From Rhodopseudomonas sp. P2A-2r (GTDB lineage Bacteria; Pseudomonadota; Alphaproteobacteria; Rhizobiales; Xanthobacteraceae): a DNA stretch of 64,000 bases. Position 1 is the first letter of the stretch, and each line of letters opens with the position of its first letter. The notes below the pieces were generated by a model. The model was given only the letters and a program-made list of their open reading frames with translations, had not been told where the DNA came from and ran no database searches. A program made the position numbers and the translations under genes. The DNA is taken from the NCBI RefSeq assembly GCF_026015985.1, contig NZ_CP110389.1:6356001-6420000 (forward strand), read 5' to 3'. Positions 52,549-60,452 of the stretch are shown one piece after another.

Positions 52549-54273
52549 ATGTGGGACGCGCTGAGCGGCATCGTCACCACGCTGGAGCAGATGGCGGACG
52601 GGATAGCCCAGCCCAGCATTCACCTCAGCTCCCTTGATCCCGGCGTGGGCAAGACGCAATCAATCGTCCGGTTCCTTCCTGTCCTCCTCGCGTCCCACCG
52701 TCATCGGGATGTTTCGGTCATCGTCTGCGCGGGGCGGCTTAAGCAGATCGAGGCTGTTGTCGCCGACGCTCGGAATGCCGGTCTCGGTGACAAGGACTTC
52801 GCCGTCTTCACGTCGGACCCGGATTTGAACAAGCTCGGACGGGGTATCGCAGACCGATCAACCGCCCGCGTCCTCTTCACCACCCACGCGATGGTCATGA
52901 GCCACTGCAAAGACGGCGGATCGTTCACCAAGGCCACCGACTTCCACTATCGTCATCAGCCGAGAGATGTCCGTGTCTGGGACGAGGCGATCACACCGGG
53001 TATCGCGGTCACGCTGAACGAGTTCGACATCGCCGCGCTCAGCAAGCCCATGTCCGCCCAGAGCTACCGCTTCTCAGCAGGGCTCATCAGCCTCGCATCC
53101 AATCTCGGCCAAATGACGGATCGGACCTGTTTCATGGTCCCCGATCTCGGGGCAGAGTGCGGTGTTGATCTCAACAGCCTCGAACGCGCCTTCAGCGATG
53201 CCCCTGAGGACCAGAAGATCATTGCCAACTCGCTGTGGTTCTTGCTCGGTAAGCCAGTCACGGTGCGCAGGGACGGCAAGTTCGGGAATGCGATGCTCGA
53301 CTATCGCGAGACGTTGCCGGATGGTCTAGCTCCGCTCCTCGTGCTCGACGCCTCGTCCCGGCGCGACGTGAGGGAGACCTACAACCTTTGGGAGGAGCAT
53401 CGGGGAGGCATCGTCCGCCTGCTTGAAGCACCCAAGGACTACGGCCCGCTCACCATCCACCATTGGTCGGTCGGCGGTGGCAAGTCAGCGTTCAGCGATC
53501 AGACAAAGGGGGCACGGCTGATCAGGGGCGTTGCCAACACCATCAACTCGAAGCCCACCGAGAAATGGCTCGTGGTTCACCACAAGGACCCCGAGTTCGA
53601 GGCGAAGGTGCGGGCACTGGTGGCAGCGGACGCCACCAACATCGCATTCCTGAACTGGGGCGCTCACGACGCGACGAACGACTACGCTGACGTGCCGAAT
53701 GTCATCCTCGCTGGCACACTGTTCTATCGGACCTCGCACTATGAGGCGATTGGTCGGGCTGCTGCGGGACAGCCATCTTCGGAGGGGGCGTTTCCGGCAG
53801 ACCAGTTCGAGCAGGTCCGACGCGGCGAGCACCGTCACATGATCCTGCAGGCCGTCTGTCGTGGGCGCGTCCGCAAATGTGAAGGTGACCGGTGCCCGCC
53901 AAGCAGCGTCTACATCGTCGCCTGCCGTGGCTCTCGCATCGGTGATGATCTTCCGACCATCTTCCCCGGATGTAGGGTGGTCTCGTGGAAGCCGGTTGAG
54001 ACGCAGCTGAAGGGCCAGGTCGGCGATGCGGTGTCCTTCATTCTCGACCGAACGAAGATCGGGGCGTTCGTCTCGGATGTCGAAGTCATGGAGCACCTCG
54101 GGATCAGCGATAGGTCCAACTTCAAGCGCTGCATCAAGAAGCATGCGGACTTCCTTGGAGCACTGGACGACCACGACATCGGCCTCTCCAAGGATGGTCG
54201 TCGTTCTGGCTTCCAGCGGGCAGTGGCGATGTTCTTCGGCGAGATCGAGGAGACGGGCACGCCCTTGCTTTAG
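52549..54273 (+). CDS. P-loop helicase-like protein of the element
   Basis: This 574-aa protein has a Walker A SLDPGVGKTQS (about 28-38), a DEAD-like box in VRVWDEAI (about 140-147), strands VSVIVCAGRLKQIEAVV and VLFTTHAMV like helicase motifs Ia and Ic, and an Arg-rich QAVCRGRVRKCEGD (about 430-443) where superfamily 2 helicases have motif VI. The C-terminal 100 residues may be an HTH (VMEHLGISDRSNFKRCIKKH). It could replicate or move the element. I cannot assign a subfamily; the start at the TGATG overlap is the only ATG available before Walker A. Confidence 0.65.
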   Translation: MWDALSGIVTTLEQMADGIAQPSIHLSSLDPGVGKTQSIVRFLPVLLASHRHRDVSVIVCAGRLKQIEAVVADARNAGLGDKDFAVFTSDPDLNKLGRGIADRSTARVLFTTHAMVMSHCKDGGSFTKATDFHYRHQPRDVRVWDEAITPGIAVTLNEFDIAALSKPMSAQSYRFSAGLISLASNLGQMTDRTCFMVPDLGAECGVDLNSLERAFSDAPEDQKIIANSLWFLLGKPVTVRRDGKFGNAMLDYRETLPDGLAPLLVLDASSRRDVRETYNLWEEHRGGIVRLLEAPKDYGPLTIHHWSVGGGKSAFSDQTKGARLIRGVANTINSKPTEKWLVVHHKDPEFEAKVRALVAADATNIAFLNWGAHDATNDYADVPNVILAGTLFYRTSHYEAIGRAAAGQPSSEGAFPADQFEQVRRGEHRHMILQAVCRGRVRKCEGDRCPPSSVYIVACRGSRIGDDLPTIFPGCRVVSWKPVETQLKGQVGDAVSFILDRTKIGAFVSDVEVMEHLGISDRSNFKRCIKKHADFLGALDDHDIGLSKDGRRSGFQRAVAMFFGEIEETGTPLL

Positions 54274-54644
54274 GTCCTTTCCGTCCCCTTGAGTGATCTG
54301 GAAGGCCACCGGCAATTTCCAGACAAAAATCTCTCAAGGGGGCCCTCGATGGGATTGGTGGGCAGCATTCCCCCGTGGCCCCGCCCCGCCAATGGAATGC
54401 TGCAGCTCGGTGGCCGTTCGGGTATCGTACAAACGCGCAGACAAGAGTTGCGCTCGCGAGCCTCGCAAAGTGCACTCTCTCCTGCTAAATAGGCCCTTAG
54501 ACCCGGAAACCTCTCCACCGCATCCCCCTCCAAGGTTCTGCGAAGTGGCTGTTGTCCGACGTACGGGTCTCGACGTGTGGTGAAGCCACATGTCGGAGCC
54601 TTTGGTCAGGCCGAGGCCCAACCAATTTCAGGCCTGCTCCTCCT
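54274..54644. other. Intergenic gap between convergent genes
   Basis: The 370 bases between the helicase-like and the minus-strand element gene hold no supported gene. Short frames on both strands have no ribosome site or family signal. Confidence 0.4.
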
Positions 54645-55298
54645 CTACAGCCACTGGCGCAACAGGCGGCTGCGGCCAAGGCGTGGGGGAAGCGGCAAAG
54701 CGGTGAACCCCGATTGTAAAGGGTTCGGACCTCCGGGGACTGGTCCCTGTGGAAATGTGGGCGTTGCTGGCACAGTCGGAGGAGAGAAGCTCTTGTCGCC
54801 AATCTCTATGGCTCGGGCGACCAGAGCGTTGAACTTGTCTTCACGCATCCCGGGCGTTTTGCTGGCGTGATGCCGCCCGATCACAAGGTAGGGGTTCTTG
54901 ATCAGCGCGTAGCTCGCTGGCCCAGATGATCCGCTCTTGAGGTCGATGAAGCCGAGGTCGGCCAAGATCTCCAGCTTTTGCTTCCATGTCCTCTCTGCAC
55001 GTTGCGTCGTAAATCCAGAGTGAAAAGCCATCTCCTTTGGCTTGGCCAAGGTGACGAAGCACTCGTCGTAGGCCCGTGTGAGGAGGTCAAGGTAGGTCAT
55101 TGAGACCGGACGCCCCTTCGACAGATCATCCATGATCGACATGATAAGCGGTAAGCCACTGGGGATCGTGCTGAAGCCATCATGAGTATGACGGGTCCAG
55201 AGCTCGTTCTCGTCCAGCTCGGGCCAAAGCCTTGCCCTAAGCTCCAGTTGCCTTTGCTGGATCTTCTTCTTCGGCCTCGCAAATCCCGGTATCCGCAC
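54645..55298 (-). CDS. Element-associated protein of a Bradyrhizobium-type family
   Basis: This 217-aa protein has a basic start (ARPKKKIQQRQLELRARLWP), LWTRHTHDGFSTIPSGLP, YLDLLTRAYDECFVTL and a wing-like LADLGFIDLKSGSSGPASYALI. I recall close relatives on integrated elements in Bradyrhizobium. The middle part may be a winged helix, so a replication-initiator or regulator role is possible. The Pro-rich tail (about 175-217) is low complexity. It is the only minus-strand gene of the element. Confidence 0.7.
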   Translation of the reverse strand: MRIPGFARPKKKIQQRQLELRARLWPELDENELWTRHTHDGFSTIPSGLPLIMSIMDDLSKGRPVSMTYLDLLTRAYDECFVTLAKPKEMAFHSGFTTQRAERTWKQKLEILADLGFIDLKSGSSGPASYALIKNPYLVIGRHHASKTPGMREDKFNALVARAIEIGDKSFSPPTVPATPTFPQGPVPGGPNPLQSGFTALPLPPRLGRSRLLRQWL

Positions 55299-55671
55299 GA
55301 GCTTCTCTCCAGCGTTCTACCAACTCGACAAACTCAACTTGCGAGCCCGCCTATTTTAGGTAGCATACATCTTCGTCGCCATCTTGACAACACTGCCAAA
55401 AGAATACTCGTTTCTTTCGCATTTACAACGGTTTAGATTGATCATCTGGCTTGTAAAGGGCGGCAAGGGCGCGCTTCGACCTATCTTATCCTTGGCTTAG
55501 AACAGCCAGACTTGCGGAGCAAAACTGCGCAGTAGGGTTTCTATTTTGCAGTTTTTTTAATGACTTAGCCATTAAATGCTATGCTGCGATGCTATGATGC
55601 TACATGCTGCCCATGCTTGCTGATACTGGCCCGGTTCGTCGCTATTTCGACGGCGGCTCGGCGCACAGAAT

Positions 55672-55777
55672 TGTCCGGTAGGGCATAGGGTAGCGGACAG
55701 GGACGATAGTTCCCGAATAGCTGTCCGCAAGGGTTGACTTCGATCAACGGACGCCCTACACAACGGACGCAACCCTT
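55672..55777. promoter_or_regulatory. Res-like site upstream of the serine recombinase
   Basis: TGTCCG/CGGACA (55672-55699) spans exactly 28 bases, the size of a resolvase core site. A second TGTCCG/CGGACG pair lies at 55722-55753 and a lone CGGACG at 55764-55769. AAGGGTTG and CAACCCTT (55729-55736, 55770-55777) overlap them. The remaining gap (55299-55671) holds no gene I can support. Confidence 0.55.
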
Positions 55778-55795
55778 TCGTACAGGAGCAATTCC

Positions 55796-56449
55796 GTGGC
55801 CACCGTCCTCTACGCCCGCGTCTCGACCAAAGACCAGACCATCGAACATCAACGTACCCAAGCTGAGGCCGCTGGCTTCAAGATCGACCGGGAGTTTGCG
55901 GACCATGGTGTCTCGGGTGTGAGCACTCGCCTTGCTGAACGCCCCGAGGGCAAGCGCCTGTTCGATGCTCTTCGCAGCGGCGATACGCTGGTCGTGCGAT
56001 GGGTGGACCGTCTGGGGCGAAACTACAACGATGTGAGCGACGCCATCCGTGAGTTCATGCGCCGGGGCGTCATCATCCGCACCATCATCAACAACATGAC
56101 CTTCGACGGCGCCACTACCGACCCCATCCAGATGGCCGTCAGGGATGCGCTGATCGGCTTCATGGCCGCGACGGCACAAGCCCAAGCCGAGGCAATCAAG
56201 GTGGCCCAGCGGGGCGGTATCGACCGCGTGAAGGCGTCTGAGGAAGATAGGAAGTACCTAGGACGAAAGCCCAGCTTCACCCGAGCCCAATTTGAAGCGG
56301 TCTGCAGCATGCTGGACATGTCTTCGGGCGTCAGCGAGATCGCCGCAGCTACGGGCCTCACCCGACAGACCATTTATCGCATTCGGGATGACCGGGCGGG
56401 GGCAGAAGCGGCGTTGACGAACTGGGCTGATAGGCGACGCGCGGCATAA
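55796..56449 (+). CDS. Serine recombinase (resolvase/invertase family)
   Basis: This 217-aa protein has the catalytic Ser10 in VLYARVSTKDQ, the Arg-rich RLGRNYNDV segment, and a C-terminal HTH (GVSEIAAATGLTRQTIYRIRDD, of which the turn is GLTRQTIYR). It is full length for the resolvase group. The start is GTG 55796 with AGGAG seven bases upstream. With the res-like site just upstream it could resolve multimers of the element or switch a segment. A remnant of another recombinase follows. Confidence 0.93.
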   Translation: MATVLYARVSTKDQTIEHQRTQAEAAGFKIDREFADHGVSGVSTRLAERPEGKRLFDALRSGDTLVVRWVDRLGRNYNDVSDAIREFMRRGVIIRTIINNMTFDGATTDPIQMAVRDALIGFMAATAQAQAEAIKVAQRGGIDRVKASEEDRKYLGRKPSFTRAQFEAVCSMLDMSSGVSEIAAATGLTRQTIYRIRDDRAGAEAALTNWADRRRAA

Positions 56450-56462
56450 GGATCAAACGAAA

Positions 56463-56587
56463 GGCATCACGTCATTTAGCGGCATCGCGAGGGCGTTCGA
56501 GAAACGCGGCATCCCGCCCCTCGCGGCGGCTGGAAGTGGAGCGCTACCCAGATCGCCCGTATCGCCGAACGGCTACAGGTCTCTTGA
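56463..56587 (+). pseudogene. C-terminal remnant of a second serine recombinase
   Basis: GITSFSGIARAFEKRGIP is read in one frame and APRGGWKWSATQIARIAERL in the next, ending at TGA 56585-56587. Together these match the C-terminal part of serine recombinases (RGIPTPRGGKWSATQ). One base is missing near 56515. No start or catalytic domain is present, so this is a fragment. Confidence 0.75.
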
Positions 56588-56738
56588 TCCACCGTGAGCA
56601 ACCCGATCTTTGTGGCGCTATCAGTGTTTTTGCTGGTCTTGTCGAAGCAGCCTGATTGTTCTATCTTCGTTCTCTCAATAACGTAACTCTTGAGCAAGCG
56701 TCCCGTTGTAGATCTAGGTTGAGTTCACGAGGACGGGC

Positions 56739-57494
56739 ATGGGCATCGAGTACAGCTTTCGCATCGATAGCGACATGACGCCCGAGACGTTCCCCATGGA
56801 GCGCCTCGCAGACTACCTGTCTGCGCTCGCCAAGCTGCTGGGTCAGACGCCAAACGTCCATTTCGAGGCTGTCCGTCCCGGCTCTTCGATCCTGGTGGCG
56901 CGTGTCGAAGATCAATCCGTCGAGGTCGTAAGCGACCGGGTTCGTAACGTCCACGCTGGAGTTGGACCGAGGGAAGCCCTGAAGGCTTACGGCAACCTCG
57001 ACATGTTGTTACGGCAGGATCGCGCGACGGGCACACTGACCAGCGACGTGCTGGGCGTAGTGATCCCATTCCCCGGCATCAACCGTCCTGAACCGCTGGT
57101 CTTTGGTCCCTATTGGCAGGATGGCTCGCTCGACGGCGAGGTCATCCGCGTCGGAGGAAGCGGGAAGGACGACACGACGGTCCCAGTTCATCTGCGCGAA
57201 GCGGGTATCGTCCACACCCACCTCAACACGACCTACGAACTGTCCAAGGAGATTGCCAAGTTCTATGGCGGGCAAAGCATCCGGGTACATGGCAAGGGTC
57301 AGTGGTTTCGGGGCAGCGACGGCGTGTGGGAGTTGCGCGAGTTCAAGATCGCGAGCTTCGAGGCACTGGGGGACGCTCCCTTATCTGAGGTTGTCCGAAA
57401 CATCCGCTCGGCGGGTGGTGGCGAATGGAGCAGTATCAGCGACCCAGTAGGCTACCTGATGGAACAGCGGGCCGATGACGAGGGCGACCAATGA
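56739..57494 (+). CDS. Unknown protein paired with a PIN-domain nuclease
   Basis: I do not recognise this 251-aa protein. It begins MGIEYSFRIDSDMTPETFPM and then reads as a mixed alpha-beta protein without signal or membrane segments. Segments VRPGSSILVARVE, PEPLVFGPYWQDGSLDGEVIRVGG and VHTHLNTTYELSKEIAKFYGGQSIRVHG suggest beta-rich middle and end domains. The ribosome site is weak. It overlaps the PIN gene by ATGA (57491-57494), so the two are made together, and the pair lies next to attR, where small elements carry cargo. It is larger than usual antitoxins of PIN toxins. Toxin control or a defence sensor are possible roles; neither is shown. Confidence 0.7.
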   Translation: MGIEYSFRIDSDMTPETFPMERLADYLSALAKLLGQTPNVHFEAVRPGSSILVARVEDQSVEVVSDRVRNVHAGVGPREALKAYGNLDMLLRQDRATGTLTSDVLGVVIPFPGINRPEPLVFGPYWQDGSLDGEVIRVGGSGKDDTTVPVHLREAGIVHTHLNTTYELSKEIAKFYGGQSIRVHGKGQWFRGSDGVWELREFKIASFEALGDAPLSEVVRNIRSAGGGEWSSISDPVGYLMEQRADDEGDQ

Positions 57495-58036
57495 TCGTTG
57501 CATTCGACGCCTCAGTCCTGACCTTCATTGTCGACGAGAACGCAGGCGCTCCGACTGACCCGGCAACCGGCAACCCGGTTACGTTCTGTAAGGAGCGCGT
57601 ACAGTACCTTCTCGATACGCTGCAGAAAGACGGCTCGAAGATCATCATTCCAACCCCATCCCTCGCCGAAGTGCTGGTTAAGGCAGGGAACGCGGCCCCC
57701 AAGATCGTCTCAGAGCTGTCTACATCGAAGCACTTCAAGGTGGTCGACTTCGACGTTAGGGCAGCGGTGGAGTTTGCCTCGCGACAGATCGCGCGACAGA
57801 AGGGCATTGAGAAGCGGACCAAGGCAAAGTTCGACGACCAGATACTTGCTATCGCTATCGTAGAGAACGCATCGGTCATCTACTCGGACGACAAGAAACT
57901 GGCTGCTGCGGCTCCGGCCAACATCTCGGTGGTCGGCATCGCTGATCTGCCGTTGCCACCGGCCAAGGATCAGCATGAAATGTTCAAGGACGATGGTCAC
58001 TACGCGGACAATCCCGACTACGGTCGGTGGGGCTGA
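57491..58036 (+). CDS. PIN-domain ribonuclease-like protein
   Basis: This 181-aa protein has the PIN acidic residues: Asp in VAFDASVLTF (about 6), Glu in TPSLAEVLV (about 60), Asp in KFDDQILAIAIV (about 118) and Asp in VIYSDDKKLA (about 136). PIN domains cleave RNA and are often toxins. The C-terminal tail (PAKDQHEMFKDDGHYADNP) is disordered and may be a binding part. Its translation is coupled to the unknown gene before it. It is longer than VapC toxins (about 130 aa) but the active site looks complete. Confidence 0.82.
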   Translation: MIVAFDASVLTFIVDENAGAPTDPATGNPVTFCKERVQYLLDTLQKDGSKIIIPTPSLAEVLVKAGNAAPKIVSELSTSKHFKVVDFDVRAAVEFASRQIARQKGIEKRTKAKFDDQILAIAIVENASVIYSDDKKLAAAAPANISVVGIADLPLPPAKDQHEMFKDDGHYADNPDYGRWG

Positions 58037-58109
58037 CAGCGATCCACGCCGCTGATACACAGCTTTCAGATCAACCGAAGAGGCCGCCCGAAAAAGCTCA
58101 ACGATCTCA

Positions 58110-58178
58110 GTAGCTCAGTGGTAGAGCACTCCATTGGTAATGGAGAGGTCCACAGTTCGATCCTGTGTGGCAGCACCA
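58110..58178 (+). repeat. attR: second copy of the tRNA-Thr 3' part
   Basis: The 69 bases are identical to attL. Upstream of this copy the acceptor 5' strand reads GATCTCA instead of GCTGCC, so it cannot form the acceptor stem and is not a working tRNA gene. Confidence 0.9.
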
Positions 58179-58519
58179 TTCCCCTTCCTTAAATAAGCCA
58201 ACAACATCAAGCATTTGCCTGCCCCCTGCGATCGGCCGGGCTTTCGGCTATACCAGCCAGAACGCGCTGTTTCGACCAGAACGCATCGTGAAAGCCTGTG
58301 CCAGCTGGCACACTTTTGGCACAAGCGTTCGGCTTTTTCTCGCCCGCTTCGGCGGGCTGGAATTTCACACGGCCCTTACGGGAACGGGAGGATGGCACTT
58401 TCTCGCTCGCCGGCGCGCGCGAGCGCGAGCGCGAGCGCGATAAGGCCAAAGACCTGCTCAAGGTTCGCGTCAATCTTCCCCGCCGTAACGACATTGGCAG
58501 CCCCGGCTTATAAGCCGAT
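58179..58519. other. Host flank of the element with a GAGCGC microsatellite
   Basis: This 340-base gap holds a (GAGCGC)-type repeat of about 3.5 units at 58420-58441 and a GCCCGCTTCGGCGGGC hairpin near 58341-58356. No gene is supported. It is the original downstream side of the tRNA-Thr gene. Confidence 0.5.
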
Positions 58520-58918
58520 TTACTGTATCGTCAGCGTCACCGGAACGCCTTTCGCGTCGGGGCAGTCCATCGATCCGCCAAAGCGGCCCGCCAGCGGCCC
58601 GCCGAACGTGCAGACGGCCCCCTCCAGCACAATGGCTCCCTCGATACGTGCCAATGGTCGCGCGCCAATGATCCTGGCGCGAAACTCGGCGGTCTTCTCA
58701 ACGGGGCCTTCGGGGCTGCAGAGCCCTGTATGGGTCATCGTCAACATGCCGGCCAGGGAGCGACCGTTCCGTTCCGACGTCATGGTCACCCGGCCGCTCA
58801 AATCCCATTCTGACAGATAGCCGCTCGTTCCTCTGACCACAGTCGACTGCGCCCTCACCGGCCCCGATGCCGACAGGAGCAACACGCCTGCGAATGTCAA
58901 AACGATCATAGGCTTCAT
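58520..58918 (-). CDS. Small secreted protein downstream of the type VI genes
   Basis: From ATG 58918 (AAGGA upstream) this is 132 aa with a signal peptide (about 1-23, ending PVRAQ). The mature part reads as a beta-rich domain with two or three Cys (GLCSPEG, GAVCTFGG, SMDCPDAKG) that could form disulfides. I do not know the family. It lies 70 bases after the phosphatase stop on the same strand and may be part of the type VI operon, but nothing marks it as an effector. Confidence 0.7.
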   Translation of the reverse strand: MKPMIVLTFAGVLLLSASGPVRAQSTVVRGTSGYLSEWDLSGRVTMTSERNGRSLAGMLTMTHTGLCSPEGPVEKTAEFRARIIGARPLARIEGAIVLEGAVCTFGGPLAGRFGGSMDCPDAKGVPVTLTIQ

Positions 58919-58988
58919 TGGGGGGATCCTTCGCGCGCGCATGTTGCAGGTCTGCGTCTTCCGCTTGGCTGGGACATATCGATGCCAC

Positions 58989-59739
58989 CTATTCCTGCCC
59001 CGCCCGAACTGTCGATACGGCGCCGACCTGCACGATCACCAGTGTCACATTGTCGGACGCGCCACGATCGAGCGTGAGCTGCAGCAGCAGATCGCACGCC
59101 ACCTGCGCCGGATTTTTCCGGCCAGCGCGAGAATTTCCTCGTCGCTGACATGAGCCGTAAGGCCGTCGCTGCAAATGACAAAGCCATCGCCGGGCTCCAA
59201 CATACCGCTTTTTATTTCCAGTTCGGGAGATTCGAACACGCCGATTGCCCGGGTGACCGCATTGCGATGCGGCCAGGTCGCCGCCTCCTCGGTGCCGATC
59301 TTGCCCTCAGAGATCAACTCCTGAATCTCCGTATGATCCATCGATATTTGCTCGATGGCGGCGCCGCGAATGCGATAGATTCGACTGTCCCCCGACCACA
59401 CACAGGCATAGGATCCACCAAATACCAGCAGGATGGCAATCGTGGTACCGATGAGCGCGCCACGCTCGTCAGCCAGTTGCCTGAGCCGACTGTTGGCGAT
59501 GACCATGTGCGCCTCGCAGCTCGCGAGCAGTTCGGCTGCGCTTGCCGGTGCCGGTATCGCATTCAGCTCCTCGACTGCGACCCGGCTTGCGACGTCGCCT
59601 GCGTCATGCCCCCCATGCCGTCGGCAACCGCCCATAGTCCACGATGGGTTGCAACGAGATAGCTGTCTTCGTTGCGTCGTCGAACGTTGCCCACATGGGT
59701 GGCTGCGCCGACTAATATTCGCGACGTCGGTTCATCCAT
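58989..59739 (-). CDS. PP2C-type Ser/Thr phosphatase of the type VI locus, PppA-like (two frameshifts)
   Basis: The protein begins TSRILVGAATHVGNVRRRNEDSYLV with the metal ligands of PP2C in RNEDS and ADGMGG. It goes on with GTTIAILLVFG, WSGDSRIYRIRG, HRNAVTRAIG, FVICSDGL and GASDNVTLV, all PP2C motifs. The frame breaks at a C6 run (59609-59614) and a T5 run (59113-59117); one base added at each gives a continuous protein of about 250 aa. PppA removes phosphate from Fha-type proteins set by the kinase PpkA and so switches type VI secretion off. Start ATG 59739 follows a GGGGA site. No kinase gene is in view; it may lie outside. Confidence 0.87.
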
Positions 59740-59771
59740 GCGGTTTCGTTCCCCATATCGGCATTCCCCGG

Positions 59772-60446
59772 TCATGCTGCCGCGAATTGACCGGTCAGCA
59801 TTCGCGAGAAAATGTAAGGGTCGGGCATGTGTTTGGCCGCCAGGGCGCGAGGCGGATAGCTTTCGCCGCCGATCGTCCACCAGAACGACGCAGCGGCATA
59901 GACGTCGTCATGCTGACGCAGACGCAGCGCCTCGAACGTTCCGTCAAGGATACCGTCGCCAGCCGCAAAGGCCGCCGTATCGAAGGCCGAACCGGTTTGC
60001 GGCAGGGCGGCCCCTCCCTGCGCCGGAGGTATCAGCTGGTCGAGGCGAGCCGATACGACGTCGTAAGTCGTATCCTGATCGAGGGCCGACATCAAAAAGG
60101 TCTCAGCCGCGGCGAACCAGCTCTCCTGCGGGTCGAGCTCGGGTGGAGCAATGGATGCGCCGTCATCCGCGCAGGCGAACACCGTCAGCGGAAAATAGCG
60201 GCCGACACCGTCGAGCGACGGCATGAAGGCACCGATCGTGCTGCGGCCGCAAAGGTCGGAGCCAAGCCAGAAGCGCCAGATCGGCGCCATCAGGAATGCC
60301 GATTGCCAATCCTCGCCGAGTTCGTTGCGCGAGGACGAGATCGCCGCCTGCAGCCACGGCTCCCACGCACCCAGAAAAGCGCGCGGCGCCCGGACCGCGA
60401 CGAAATCGCGCTTCGACGGAAGCTTACCGTAGAGGCTGCAGTTCAT
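59772..60446 (-). CDS. tagF: Type VI secretion-associated protein TagF (ImpM)
   Basis: This 224-aa protein starts with the family motif LYGKLPSKRDFV and has AFLGAWEPWLQAA, PIWRFWLGSDLCG and DGVGRYFPLTVF. TagF acts as a posttranslational brake on type VI firing. It lies 6 bases after the tssM stop and 32 bases before the phosphatase, so the three genes form one unit. The length is normal. Confidence 0.95.
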   Translation of the reverse strand: MNCSLYGKLPSKRDFVAVRAPRAFLGAWEPWLQAAISSSRNELGEDWQSAFLMAPIWRFWLGSDLCGRSTIGAFMPSLDGVGRYFPLTVFACADDGASIAPPELDPQESWFAAAETFLMSALDQDTTYDVVSARLDQLIPPAQGGAALPQTGSAFDTAAFAAGDGILDGTFEALRLRQHDDVYAAASFWWTIGGESYPPRALAAKHMPDPYIFSRMLTGQFAAA

Positions 60447-60452
60447 GTCGTC

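Larger units (their letters stand above)
49979..58178. mobile_element. 8.2-kb integrative element in tRNA-Thr
   Basis: Identical 69-base repeats (49979-50047 and 58110-58178) bound a block with an integrase 80 bases from the tRNA. The block also has recombination and helicase-type genes and a PIN module. It has no conjugation or capsid genes, so it is a small island, a satellite-like element or a reduced one. Confidence 0.92.

Noticed and set aside
58110..58178. Second tRNA-Thr gene
   Set aside because: The 5' acceptor strand is missing, so this is the attR repeat and not a functional tRNA.
49979..58178. Prophage
   Set aside because: No capsid, tail, terminase or lysis genes are present; the block has only integration, recombination and cargo genes.
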